From Lathyrus oleraceus (lineage: Eukaryota; Streptophyta; Magnoliopsida; Fabales; Fabaceae), in NCBI RefSeq assembly GCF_024323335.1, contig NC_066581.1, positions 176,941,330 to 177,005,329 on the forward strand: 64,000 nt of DNA, given 5' to 3'. The notes below the pieces were generated by a model. That model saw only the letters and a program-made list of their open reading frames with translations, was not told the origin of the DNA and searched no databases. How positions within the stretch are numbered: position 1 is the first letter of the stretch; the number at the start of each line of letters is the position of its first letter. Positions 31,472-43,320 of this stretch are shown piece by piece. The translations under genes were made by a program, and so were the position numbers.

Positions 31472-32786
31472 ATCCTCATCCACTCTGGATCCTGTTGATA
31501 ACAGTTCTACTATTGCCAATTATAATTTCGAGAATCCGATCTATCAAGCTGAAGATGGAAAGGATGAAGATTGTGAAGTACCTGTAGAGCTTGCTAGGTT
31601 ATTACAACAAGAAGAGAAAGTTACACAGCCGCATGAGGAATCAATTGAGGTTGTAAATCTGGGTACTGAAGTAGACAAGAAAGAAGTCAAAATAGGAGCA
31701 GGCTTGGAAAACAGTGTCAAAGAAAGATTGAGTCGGATGTTACGTGACTATGTAGAGGTTTTCACTGGAAAAAATCAAGAGATGATATGGAATGATGAAT
31801 GTCAAGAAGCTTTTGACAAAATCAAGAAGTATCTCCAAGAACCTATAAATCTGATGCCACCAGTTGAAGGAAGACCTCTAATCATGTATTTGACCGTGTT
31901 AGAAAATTCAATAGGGTGTGTGTTGGGGCAACATGACGAGTCTGGTCGAAAAGAGCATGCAATATACTACCTTAGCAAAAGGTACCGACTGTGAAACAAG
32001 ATACTCCCAGCTCGAGAAAGCTTGCTATGCTTTGGCTTAGGCTGCTCGCCGACTAAGACAGTATATGTTTAATCATACCACTTTATTGATTTCTAAGATG
32101 GATCTTATCAAATATACATCAGAGAAACCTGCTCTCTCCGGAAGAACAACAAGATGATTGCTGAACTCTGCACGCAGTTCAAAATAAAACACCATAACTC
32201 CTCTCCGTACCGGCCAAAGATGAATGGCGCCGTGGAGGCTGCTAATAAGAATATTAAGAAGATCATACAAAAGATGACAATAACATACAAAGACTGGCAT
32301 GAGATGTTACCATTCGCTCTTCATGGTTATCGCACTTCAGTATGCACTTCGACAGGGGCAACTCCTTTCTCTTTAGTCTACGGAATGGAAGCCGTTTTAC
32401 CAGTGGAAGTTCAGATTCCCTCTCTAAGAATTATGAAAGATGCAGGCTTAGATGAAGATGAATGGATTCAGACTCGACTCGACCAGATAAATTTGATTGA
32501 TGAGAAGAGGTTGGCAGCTGTTTGTCATGGTCAGATGTACCAGAAACGGATGATCAAAGCTTTCAATAAGAAGGTTAAGCCAAAGGTATATCAGGCTGGT
32601 GACTTGGTAATCAAGCGTATCATACTACCACAGGGTGATCCTAGGGGCAAGTGGACTCCTACATATGAAGGACCATTTGTGGTCAAAAGAGTATTCTCAG
32701 GAGGTGCCATGATGCTTACTACTATGGATGGTGAAGACTTTCCACAGCCTGTAAACGCAGACATAGTTAAAAAATACTACGCATAA
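31472..32786 (+). pseudogene. pol: Ogre-C pol remnant with two internal deletions
   Basis: The pre-RT acidic segment ends near 31763, where sequence jumps from the DYVEVF block to the post-RT block CQEAFDKIKKYL. By comparison with Ogre-A, about 0.86 kb, nearly all of RT, is missing. RNase H follows, with a frameshift near 31978-31985 and TAG at 32038-32040 at an expected Trp. Near 32145 the sequence jumps again from RNase H (KPALSGR) into integrase, losing about 1.3 kb: the rest of RNase H, the archaeal RNase H, the zinc domain and the first two catalytic Asp. A 210-residue integrase C-terminus with the third catalytic residue (Glu in AVEAANKN) and the GPF module ends at TAA 32784-32786. Confidence 0.88.
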
Positions 32787-32797
32787 AAGGAGACCCG

Positions 32798-32969
32798 CTA
32801 GGTTGACTGGCCTAGGCAAAAATAAGGGCATCCTGGCAAACCAAAAGGGTTCGGGCAAAAATTAGGGATATATATAAAAAAATGTACACCCGGCAAGTCG
32901 AAAACCTGAAAAGGCGGCTTGGGCAAAAAAGGGTATCCCGGTGGATTGAAAACCTGAAAGGGCAATCCA
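32798..32969 (+). repeat. Ogre-C post-pol hairpin array
   Basis: Two canonical units: 32894-32921 with arms CAAGTCG/CGGCTTG (one U-G) and inner CCT/AGG around GAAA; and 32942-32969 with perfect arms TGGATTG/CAATCCA and inner CCT/GGG around GAAA. Both have AAAA between the 5' arm and the inner stem. Two degenerate units precede them: CTAGG/CCTAG at 32798-32815 and an AACC/GGTT stem near 32838-32850. The array begins about 12 nt after the pol stop. Confidence 0.75.
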
Positions 32970-34621
32970 GGCAAAAGTTAGGGATTAAAGCGTATGACTA
33001 TGTCTCGTTTGGATCACTCATGTAACTTCAACTGATGGTGCTACCTAAATCAAGTTCAAACAGATAAAGATCAATCCAATCGTTTCTGTCTCAACAGCAG
33101 AAGATGAGATATTTGAAGATAATGGCAATAGTAGAATTGAAACTCAATAGGATCATTTTTCACATAGCTGTTTTCTTTGTTTTATAAAAAATTTACGACG
33201 AATTCCTCTTACTAGGATTTCTGTCTCCTTGTACAAACTTGCCTATGTATAGGTCACTTTGTGATATAAATAAAATTTCATCTTTGAATCCAGATTTACT
33301 TTTACTCTATTTACATAAGCGAAAACGTCCATTGGTTGTGTTTGAATGTATGTATGCTTTTGAATACGATTGATGTTTACCAGAAATGCATATAATGTAG
33401 TAATAGTATTTTAATAAGGACGAACGAGGGTAGTAGTTCAACGAAGCTCCGCCGGTTCATCCCCACTACAAATCCCCAGTAGAGCAAATTTATCTTTATA
33501 GATGCTTCGAATTACGTCTCCCCTTGAATTTATGTCCATCTCTTTTATCCTCAGTCGGGATACTCGGGAACTTATTCCTTCAATAGAAGTACGACGAACG
33601 AATACGGGAAATGACAAATACTATACTATCAAACAAGACGGGAACGAGTTCCTCATATTCTTCAGCAACGAATCGGGATTTATTTTCCCTAGCCAGCAGT
33701 TGTTATACAAAGATATCCGGACGCTTCAGGCCACATGATTCATACATACATCATTTACATCATACCATAGCATATCCATAAGTGCATAATACATTTACTT
33801 AGATGCACCATGCCATGCATGCATACATATTGCATAAACTAACCTTTTCCTTGCAGGATGGTTATATACAGATAAAATACTATCAACAATTCACAACAGG
33901 TCAGAAACGATCTATACGAAGATCTAGTGCTGATACTTAATCATTACTCAAGGTGTCCTTGGATAGTAGGCAAACGGTCTATACGAAGATCTATTCCCTA
34001 GTCCATGATATTTTCAGGAGATTTCATCCTGATATTCTTTTGTTCTTGGATAGTAGGCAAACGGTCTATACAAAGATCTATTCCCTAGTCCAGGATATTT
34101 TCAGAAGATTTAATCATGATATTCTTTTGTTCTTGGATAGTAGGCAAACGGTCTATACGAAGATCTATTCCCTAATCCAGGATATTTCCAGAAGAGATAA
34201 TCATCACGAATATTTATTTCTACTGGTCTATTCAACAATTCAAAACAGTTCAGAGACGATCTATACGAAGGTCTAGTGCTGATACTTAATTCAGAAAGAA
34301 ATCTCCGCGAAGATTTGGTTCTGACACTTAAATTAAAAGTATGTTCTTAGATACGATTCAGAGACGGCCTATACGAAGACCTAGTACTGATATCCAGTAT
34401 CAACATCAAGATATTATCACCTCCTGATATTATGGATGGCATCTATAAGCCCATCTCCAGTTCTTCCAAGTGGCATCTTCAAGCCCACTTAAGCATATAC
34501 AACCATTCATCAGTGTTACTTTACGAACCGGCGAGTGCAAATTTTTGGGCTTTTGTGTTCAATCCCCTTCAACCTTCCAAGTCACGAATGGCACACAGGC
34601 CAATCTAACTCCTCAGGTTTC
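32970..34621 (+). other. Ogre-C 3' UTR
   Basis: Non-coding. It includes a GCAT-rich stretch ending in a pyrimidine tract and CTTGCAG at 33741-33858 that looks like an intron 3' end, the 87-bp repeats listed separately, and scattered ACGAAGATCTA words. A 78-codon frame at 33502-33738 has no recognisable domain. Confidence 0.65.
33959..34210 (+). repeat. 87-bp tandem repeat, about three copies
   Basis: Units start TTGGATAGTAGGCAAACG at 33959, 34046 and 34133, spaced exactly 87 bp, the third incomplete. Because 87 is divisible by 3, a 107-codon frame runs through them, but it has no other sign of coding. Confidence 0.85.
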
Positions 34622-34642
34622 AAAAAATTGAACAGGGGCAGC
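34622..34642 (+). other. Ogre-C polypurine tract
   Basis: Purine-rich AAAAAATTGAACAGGGGCAG directly before the 3' LTR TG at 34643. It is the plus-strand primer site. Confidence 0.7.
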
Positions 34643-37541
34643 TGTTGCACCCCAAAATTTGCCCTATATTTTTAACTCTAACCAATTTTTTGTTTCACAT
34701 TCATTTGCATCATCTTCATAGCATAACATTTTTTTTTCTGTCTTAATATTAGCCGGAATAATTTCTCGGAATTTACAAACAGACTGGTCAAATTAACTTT
34801 TTAACTGTGCCTAAAATTAGTCAACGAAAAAATGTCAAGTTTAAGTTTGCAAATGTCGGTAACATTAATCTGCGGTTCACGTGGTTTAATTTGACATGCT
34901 AAAAATATTTTTACGACTATTTTTGGTCATATGTTGATCAGTCTGAGCAGTTTAAACGGTCATAATTTTTATTTCAAAATCCGACCAAACGCTGTATTTT
35001 TCCGAGTCATTTATTTCGCGTTGATTATTTTGACGTGTTCATTTTATTTTTTCGAGCATTTTTGTGCCCGAATTTTTTTTTTTTTGAGTCTATTTATTTT
35101 TATATTGGGTCTAGAATAAATAAATAGGTTAATTAGTTTTTATTTTAATTTTAACTATTTTAATTATTTAACTTTATTCAGTTTTTAATTTAATATTGGG
35201 CTTCAAAATAAACTTAGGCCCATTATCATTAACCTAATTTGTTCCTATATATATTTACTAGCATGACTGATAGGAAGAGGCCGAAAGACAGAACAAAAAA
35301 GAGAAACTGAGAGTGGCTGATCTATACTATCGTACACACAGTTTGGTAATAGTTTATATATGATATATACTTTATCTATTTTGTTGATATATTTGTTACT
35401 GTGTTTCAAATACATGTTCATATATGTAACTAGTGTGTTAAATATATATATATATTTCTATTTTATGTTATAATTTGATTATGTTTTCGGATCGGATCGT
35501 GTCAATACGCCGTTTTCACATATACGTGTATGAGGCGTGACATTTGTGTTATCCGATCTAGTTGCGATGATCGCAATTTTGCGCTAGCAACGCCGTTGTT
35601 TTTTTTATTAATTCATATTTTTTTTATATACATATATTTAGATCTGCACATTTTTTTTTCATAACTAACTACCCTGATTTTTCCTAAACCCTGACAATTT
35701 CGCCACAAACTCTAAATTTCAAACCTAAAACTTTAACCGTGTTGTTTCCTCTAAACCATAAACCTTTTCTTAAACCTTAACAAACCTTATTATTATTTCC
35801 TATTTTCGCTCATATTTATGTTATTCATACTTTGTAACTGCTTCGCCCTTGTAATATTTTAAGTTTTAACTTGTAATATTTTCAGTTTTACTTTTCGCCA
35901 TCTTTATTATGTAACTGCACCAAAGCGTTGTAATAATTAGGGTTTTATTTTCTGCCATTTTATTTTTCTGCCATTTAAATTCCTGCCCTTGATCCTATAT
36001 TAACTGCGTGGTTTAGTAATGTAGGGCGTGAAAACCTACTAAATTAATTATTTAATATTTTTCTATAACCTTTATATTTTTTGTAAATAAATAATAAATA
36101 CTAACTATTTTAATAACTTTTTTTATTACCTACTTATAATAATAAATCCTTATATATTTTGTAAATAAAATCTAATTGACCATTTTTCTAATTGAATAAT
36201 AATAAATAAACCTATTAATCTAATAATTTGATATTTTCTATAATCTTTATTTATTTTGTAAATAACTAACTTAATTTTTTTTCATATAACTCTTTTATTT
36301 TATAATTTGTACATTTATGTATTTTAAATTCTTTTATTATTACTAATTTATTTTAAACTCATATTTTTCTAATAACTTCTAAAAAAAAATCTAACTTGTT
36401 TAACCTAAAATAATTTCTTTTAAAATTCTAACCTTTTTATTATCACTTTATTATTATTGTTATATTATTATTGCTTTATTACCATTGTTTATTTATTATT
36501 TTATTATTATTTGCTTTTATCTATTCTATTTTTGCTTCATTGTTTTCCTTATTTTAATTTTGTTTTATTTATAATATTAGGAACAAATGTATAGGTTGTA
36601 AATTTATTCTTTCTCGCCTGATTATTATGTATCTGTCCCATAGCCATGTAATAGTTTAGGAATTTATTTTTCATGCTTTTATTTTTGTAAATATTTATTG
36701 CGTGGTTAGTAATTTAGGGAGTGCAAAAAAAACTAACTGTAAATAATTGAACTTAGAAAATTAAATTCAAGACAAATATCTGAAAAATAACACTCACACA
36801 CGTAAGTCGATCTTTGATCGCCATCTGTACTTCCTAGGGTATTCCTCTTGGTTGCCTTCTTTAAATGGTCAAGTCCCTCGAAAATAGGGGTGTCTTAAGC
36901 AAAGTCCCTTCAAACAGAAAAATCATCAAGTCCCTATAAACTTAAAAGATCAAGTCCCTACGAGGTTGCCTACGATATAATGATCTTGTCCCTTTGGTAA
37001 ATATGATGATAGTCCCTACGAGTTGCTAAAGACACCCCTTATGTTGCCTTCATTGACCATACGATGACCCTACGCCCGTCCCTTAGACACATCCAAGGTA
37101 ATGACTACCTATTCCTTAATAATAGGGACAGTCTTACCATTGAAAGAATATACGAGAACACGAAAGACTTAATCTAGGGTAGGTATCTCATAGTTACTTG
37201 CTCACACTTTTCAAAATTACTTTTACACCTCACAATTTCTAAACTAGGCTTTGTATACACCCATACGAGGGTCATTACAAAGTACTTAAAGAAATTTTTC
37301 TAATCACACACTACACTCTTGCAAACAAACAAAGTGAGCTAAGTAACTAAGAGCCCATGGATAACCATGGATATAAAGGGTGCTAATACCTTCCCTTTGT
37401 ATAACCTACCCCCCGAACTCAAAATCTTTTTAAGGTCTTTCCTGTTCTTTTATGTCCTTTCCTTTTGGATAAAATAAAAGTCGGTGGCGACTCTTGCTAT
37501 CCGCAACATTTAACTAAAGTCAGTTCTCCCACCGTGTTACA
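34643..37541 (+). repeat. Ogre-C 3' LTR
   Basis: 2899 bp, the partner of 22872-25779. It has a shorter AT run near 35441-35454. GGTGG follows at 37542-37546. Confidence 0.95.
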
Positions 37542-37546
37542 GGTGG

Positions 37547-38322
37547 CAGATCAGATGAATCAGCGCGCGCATTCCACATGGACCTAAGTCAACTGAGAAG
37601 CACGCATGGTAATCAGAACCAATGCACATGATTAAAAAAATTTAAAGGGATCATATGGTTGAGATGCTTCCAACATATCACCGGAGTCAGAGCTCTGGTC
37701 TTCTTCTCCGGTGGACCTCACCGGACTGGTCTACCTTCAACCATCACCAAAATGAAAAAGCAAGACATGGATTTAAATAAAAAATGCTCAGGAGCTCGAA
37801 TCTGGCCTCAATTTTGTCTAACTCCAAGTATATGAGAAGATATAGGGAGTTGAATTTTGAGGATCATGAACTTAGTTGCTTCAATTTGACCTCAAAGCAA
37901 CTCAATCTTTTTTCCTACATTGGTAGGACTTCAAACAACCAAAAATCAACAAGAATAATGGAGAATTGAGAGAGAATTGAAGAGGAGAAGTTTCTGAAAA
38001 ATCACATTTGAGTTGATCTAATTTCACTTGATTTTGATATGGATTTGATTTCTTTCTCCTCCTCTTGCTTGCAGAAACCAAATGAAATGAAAATGGAAGT
38101 AAATTTCTGGAGTTTGAACTTCCCATAGAAGGTGAAGTTCAAGCTCGATTTCAAGAGAAATATCAGAAAATTCTATGGCAGTGAGGGTTTGCAATGGTCT
38201 AGCAAAGCTTGGGCAAGGTATTTATGATGAATCTGAAGCCTTAAGCTTGTTTAAATAGGAAATGTGTTTGGTATTTAGACCACTTGAAAATTGGACATGA
38301 AATTCTGGTATCAGATATGAGA
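37547..38322 (-). repeat. Ogre-B LTR, right part
   Basis: Resumes the LTR interrupted by Ogre-C. Its CTTCTTCTCCGGTGGACCTC stretch resembles Ogre-D near 59370. A TATA-like CCTATTTAAA on the minus strand sits at 38250-38259. It is cut by fragment Y, so the LTR end and Ogre-B's coding part are not in the window. The short frame at 37902-38126 is not credible. Confidence 0.65.
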
Positions 38323-39275
38323 TGTCGAAGGTAATGTTATGACACTAATATCTGAATAACAACTAACATATAAACAGGATAAAAAAATAAAGAAACTATT
38401 GAACAAGTGACACAAGCAATTGCTAACCCAGTTCGGTGCAAACTCACCTACATCTGGGGGCTACCAAGCCAAGAAGGAAATCCACTAAAAAGAATTAGTT
38501 CAAAGACTCTCAGTAAACAACTTCAAGTTACAGTCTTTTCACCTAATCTCTACCCGTGTGACTTCTATATAAGAACTCTTAGATATGAGACCCTAATCAC
38601 TCCCCCACAATCACAACAGTGATATAAAAACAAATATTACAAAGAAAGAAGACACTCTTCAATGACACATACTTGATCTTGCTTAAAAGCTTCAACCAAG
38701 TAAACACACACTCGTGCTTCAAAGCTTAAAGTGGACAAATTACAACACAAAAGTCAGTCCAATTCAAACATCAATAAGATGAATGAATGGCTCACAATAC
38801 ACAAGCTCACACAAGACTAAAACCCTAAAACTCTCTCACTCTTTCATTCGTTTCTTATGTGTTTAAACCAGGTTTTACATGGTCTTTAAATAGAAGCTTT
38901 TGAATGGGCATGGGCAACATAAAACCCTAATTCTATTTTCCATGCATATCTTCTAAGTAACGATAGCTAATCATCCCTTATTGGAAAATAGATCATTCTG
39001 GTTTCAAATCAAATTACTCCTTGAATAGCGCATTCAATCTCCACATAATCACACACAGATTTGCATGAAAAGCACAATATTAAGATACATAACATTCATA
39101 CTGAATGTTCTCTATACACATGTCTTAACATCAGGTTTGACATCTTAGCTAAATCCTGCACAACCATATTTAAACATCCTGCAGGAAGCTGATATCACAT
39201 GTCAAGGCAACACGCATGACAACTTGTGATAACTCTAAGTTTTACCAAAATTGATGCCAACACGTACAACCAACA
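38323..39275 (-). repeat. Fragment Y 3' LTR
   Basis: The right edge is set by the polypurine tract: on the minus strand the LTR starts TGTTGGTTGTACG. The left edge at TGTCGAAGG is a best guess within about 20 bp. A TATA-like TCTATTTAAAGACC on the minus strand lies at 38881-38894. Confidence 0.6.
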
Positions 39276-39764
39276 AACTCCCCCTTTGGAAAATTTTGGC
39301 TAAAACATACACCAGATCATACGTTTCACAAGATAACAATCACAACATCAGTTCAGCAGCAGAAGTAAACATACACAGATTACTAGCAAAAATAGCAACT
39401 AGTAAACACACATGCGCTTGTGCTCACACAGACAGAACATTTCCCCCTCTTCTCCCTCTTTGTAACACTTCCCCCTCTTCTCCCTCTTTGTATCAAACAT
39501 CCAACATCATCTATAGTTATAACTACTTCTCCCCCTTTTTAGCCAAAAGAGACCAAAGAGACAAAATAAATGTTTATTCAGTCAAAAACCAGAATGTCAA
39601 AAGTTAAGGGTTACAGAACCAAGTACATAAACAGCTTTAAGCAAGTTGAGATACAAACCAACAAAGTAAACATCAAAACAGCAGAACATAACTGCCAAAA
39701 TCAAGAAAATCCATCAAAACAGCAACAAAAATCATCACATCAATAGGGGCCAAATTCAAAGGAG
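39276..39764 (-). other. Fragment Y polypurine tract and 3' non-coding region
   Basis: On the minus strand AAAGGGGGAGTT adjoins the LTR (39276-39287). Further G-rich tracts lie near 39441-39495 and 39529-39540. The 118-codon plus-strand frame at 39251-39607 is a shadow across these. Confidence 0.55.
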
Positions 39765-40130
39765 TTATTCAGAGGAGCTTGAGCTTACAACTTCATCAGC
39801 ATCAGAAACAGAATTGCCACTTGTCTCATCATTAGTTGCAGACCTCTCACTAGAGGTGTGGGCTTCATCTTCCTTAGCATGTTCAATATTCTCACCTTCA
39901 GCTTGCTCCAAGCTTGCAATCAGGGCTTCCAACGATTATTTCCTAGTTGTTGCTACCCTTATCCCTTCACCCGGCTCTTTACGCGTCTCCTTTAGCTCAA
40001 CAATAGTTCCAACTTTTGAGGTTGGATTTTTCATAGCAGATGTCATGACAATGTCTTCGACATGACTTCCTTCAAACAGTTCATAGTGCACTGAGAGAGC
40101 AGATTTTCTTCTACTTGGTAAGTCATTGGA
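39765..40130 (-). pseudogene. Fragment Y third-ORF C-terminal remnant
   Basis: The minus-strand frame reads basic-then-acidic, low-complexity protein (for example SLEALIASLEQAEGE, then an Asp/Glu/Ser-rich end) to a stop at 39767-39765. One in-frame TAA near 39940 interrupts it. Location just before the polypurine region matches the C-terminus of a SIRE-type ORF3. The upstream part is lost at the Ogre-D junction. Confidence 0.45.
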
Positions 40131-40359
40131 ACTCAGAATCCCAGGGTGTTTGTAGCGGGGTATTCGTTACCATTAGAGATATTGACTAAATCCAAGGTAA
40201 ACCATACAAGTTGAGTCGCCACCGCACTTCTATTTATACAAAGGAATGGTTAGAAAGCGAACAAAAACCTAATAGTTTTAACAAAAACTAGTAAAAGAAA
40301 CAGAGATCTGGGTAAGGGGGTTGGTTATGCAATGGGAAGGTGTTAGGCACCCAAAACAT

Positions 40360-40375
40360 CCTAGGTACTCCTAGG
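40360..40375. promoter_or_regulatory. Conserved LTR hairpin, AGTA tetraloop (Ogre-D)
   Basis: Perfect CCTAGG/CCTAGG stem around TACT, following the GGTGTTAGGCACCC box. Confidence 0.65.
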
Positions 40376-41376
40376 GAGCCCTTTTCATACTTGTTGTAAA
40401 GGTTGTTTTTTTTGTGAAAATTTATTTGTGCAAACATGATTGAGGAGATGAGAAGAGAATGTACAAGTTACTTACATTCTGTGTTTGAATGGATAAACCC
40501 ATTGCCTACGTACCATCTTATAAAAATATTAGGATCAAAACCTCGTAGTTCGGGGTAAAATTTTCAAAATGCGTTGGTGAATTGATTGGTCCAAGAGCCT
40601 TAAGGTCTTTTGTTATCAAAGGGAGAAAACTCAACCAAACCACAAATCCACCATGTGAGGATAGCTTCAACATGCTAGTGAGGGGTTAACCCTATAATAA
40701 GCATGGGAGACTCATTGTCCATCACTAAGGATATAGGTGAGTATTACATCTACCACAAGGATAACTCAAACCTAATAGCTAAAGGTTATGAAAAAGTTGA
40801 TTAAGAAAGTGTCCATTGGAACCACAAAAGCACATTTGGATGGGTTATATTTACCAATTAGAAGTATTTACAAAATATGGTCAAAGTGGATTAAAAGATT
40901 CAATTCAAAATAAGTATTATGAAAAGAAAGTTTGAAAATCGAAAGCATAAGGCTTAGGTTTCTAATGTTGAAAAACAAGTGTTAAATGTTTGCACAAAAG
41001 TTTTGGCTTGGGTTATAGTGGCGAGAAGAAGAAGAATGGCTAAGTCCTAAGCAAAACAAAAAGGTGAGGGATAGAAAATGAACGACACTAGGATTTCCTC
41101 TCTTGAGATCATATTGATGATCCAAGTAGCTCCCATCCTTTGGAATAAGCAATCACAAGCAAATATTTCAAGCAATCAAACACACAGATCATGCTTCTAA
41201 GAATCCTCCAATGGCTTTTGTTTCTTTTACTTTGGATACTCATGGTAATGGTTCCTCCAAGTGACTCAAGGTTGGAATCCTAGAACAAAGAAAACACTCA
41301 TCAAAAAGTTCTATAAACAATCAAGGAATGGACAAGAGGGAGTTTTAGAAGATAGTCCTTTCAAAGTTCTCTTCAA

Positions 41377-41464
41377 TTTTTATAGCACTCTAAAGGCCCA
41401 ATGCCTAGTTGCTCTTTGACTTTTATAGCACTCTAAAGGCCCAATGCCTAGTTGCTCTTCAAAT
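41377..41464. repeat. 44-bp tandem duplication in Ogre-D LTR
   Basis: TTTTATAGCACTCTAAAGG occurs at 41377 and again at 41421, and the copies are nearly identical through GTTGCTCTT. Confidence 0.85.
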
Positions 41465-41912
41465 TCCATTTTGCTTGGGTAGGGTCCTAGATTCTAAGTC
41501 CATATTGTCCAATCATTTGCATTTGGGTCACAACAAACAGACAAACACAAGCACAAGAGATATATACATAATTATAAACCCAAGTGGGCAAAAGGCAAAT
41601 GGCATTAACATAAACATGTGCTCCATTGAGCAAAGGAAAAAGCAAATGAATAATATGTGCAAGAATAGTAAATTGCATGAAAAGTAAATTGCATAAAGTA
41701 AAAGTTAATTGTTAGTGGTTGTCGCGGCGGGATTTTTCACGAGATTAAGTATTGATTGAACCTAACCCGTTTGAAAAATATTTTAAATGCAAGAGTCGCC
41801 ACCGTCTTTTATTTTATCCAAAAAGAGGAAGGGAAAAATAACGATAAATCCCTTTAGAGTTACGGGTTCGGGGGTTGGTTATGCAAAGGGAAGGTATTAG
41901 CACCCTCTACAT

Positions 41913-41928
41913 CTGTGGTACTCCACAG
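41913..41928. promoter_or_regulatory. Conserved LTR hairpin, AGTA tetraloop (Ogre-E 3' LTR)
   Basis: Perfect CTGTGG/CCACAG stem around TACT after GGTATTAGCACCC. The 5' LTR copy is at 55768-55783. Confidence 0.65.
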
Positions 41929-42052
41929 GAAGCTTTTTGCTTATGTTTATGTGAATGCTTTGCTTTTTTCGCTTTGATCGTTTGATTGGGGAGATGAGAA
42001 AAGAACTTGATTTTATTGTTTTTGGACTCGATAAAGTCGTAGACTTCATGCC

Positions 42053-42096
42053 TACGTATCTCCAAGGCGCAATGGAGAAATCAGAATCCACGTAGT
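42053..42096. promoter_or_regulatory. Two-stem CTACGT/ACGTAG hairpin (Ogre-E 3' LTR)
   Basis: Outer CTACGT (42053-42058) pairs with ACGTAG (42091-42096). Inner TCTCC (42060-42064) pairs with GGAGA (42075-42079). In Ogre-A the inner pair is TCTCAT/ATGAGA, so the sequence changes while pairing is kept. Confidence 0.6.
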
Positions 42097-42621
42097 TCTC
42101 CAAAAAGAAAAGGGGAAAGTCTGTTTTGTTGATTTTAGATTTGAACGAGCCTAAACCCTAAAGAAATAAATAAATGGGCTCATTACAGGAAAGCCCAAGA
42201 GTAAGCTTATGAGTGTGTGAAAAGGGTTTCTTAAACGGCGACCGTTGGAATCGCATCGGGTTTCTCTTTTTGGATTTTTCGATTTTTTAACATAAAACGT
42301 GAACAATACGATTAAACACACAATACAGAAAATAAAAAATGCGAGAAAGTAAATTATTACAACACAGTTAGCTATGAATAGTTAGTATTACGAATAGTTA
42401 GTGGAGTTAATCGAGCTGAAACTGAAACGAAACGGTTAGTAACAACAGAAACAAATATAAAAAAACAATATAAACATTTACTTTAGACAAAATAAACATT
42501 TGATATAAATAAACATTTAATTAAAATAAACATTTAAACAAATAATTAATTTAACTAACATTTAAATAAAACATATATGCAAAATAATAATAAAAGATAA
42601 ACAATATTTAGTAAACAAAAG

Positions 42622-42664
<43 letters not shown>

Positions 42665-42734
42665 AGACAATAAATATATAGTAGACAAAAATAATATATA
42701 TGTACATTTAGACAAATAATATATAATAGACAAA

Positions 42735-42806
<72 letters not shown>

Positions 42807-43320
42807 TTAGATATATAATAGACAAAAATAATATATATATATATATATATATTTAGATAAATAATATATTAAAACACATGTCGGCAAGCCAGAACTTTGC
42901 CGATTTCAGAGATAAGTGAAGAATATTACCTTGTGTGAAGAGGATGAACTTCTGATCGTCCAAATGATCGACCGAAAGCTGGAAACCGTCACCGACACAG
43001 TGTTGGCTGCCTTCGTGAGTACCTGACTTCAACGTCGCTTTTGATCGGTGAAACGACGCTGGAAAGAAATGAACCTTGGATATTTGTGACCTGGACTCAA
43101 CGAACTTCAAAGATATGAAATCGGTTTTGTGTTTCGGTGAATAATCGGGACGATTTTGGGTTACCGAAAATGAAGAACAAGTGAAATACGGTAATGCTTT
43201 TGGAAAAATATTTCTTTTCAATTCTCTGTTTCTCTCACCACACGTTTTTTCCTTACTGATCCACCCTTTCTTTCCTTTTCTCTTTTCTTACTAACAACCT
43301 CTATATATATATATATATTT

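Larger units (their letters stand above)
22872..37541 (+). mobile_element. Ogre-C, full-length Ty3/gypsy Ogre-type element
   Basis: 14.67 kb from LTR to LTR, with the 5-bp duplication GGTGG at 22867-22871 and 37542-37546. LTRs are 22872-25779 and 34643-37541. By eye they show about 24 substitutions plus small indels in 2.9 kb (about 0.8%), so the insertion is young. Order: primer site, ORF1, gag, protease, intron, pol remnant, hairpins, 3' UTR, polypurine tract. Pol has two large internal deletions and several reading frames carry stops, so this copy could move only with help. Confidence 0.96.
38323..40150 (-). mobile_element. Fragment Y: copia (SIRE-like) 3' LTR and 3' end, minus strand
   Basis: Left to right: 3' LTR, polypurine tract, 3' non-coding region, and an ORF3 remnant cut at 40150 by the Ogre-D LTR. 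The tract type (AAAGGGGGAGTT next to the LTR TG) matches SIRE-type elements. Confidence 0.65.
40151..41719 (-). repeat. Ogre-D 3' LTR, left part
   Basis: Begins TGTAGCGGGG in plus orientation, then GAGTCGCCACCG, a purine run, GGTGTTAGGCACCC, a TACT hairpin and CCTACGTACC. It is interrupted by Ogre-E at 41719/41720. Together with 58090-61445 the LTR is about 4.93 kb. No gene is seen. Confidence 0.8.

Noticed and set aside
39251..39607. 118-codon plus-strand ORF
   Set aside because: It lies across the polypurine and non-coding region of the minus-strand copia fragment Y and has no domain.
42562..42825. Open frames of alternating Tyr/Ile (also 56377-56649)
   Set aside because: They are translations of AT dinucleotide microsatellites.
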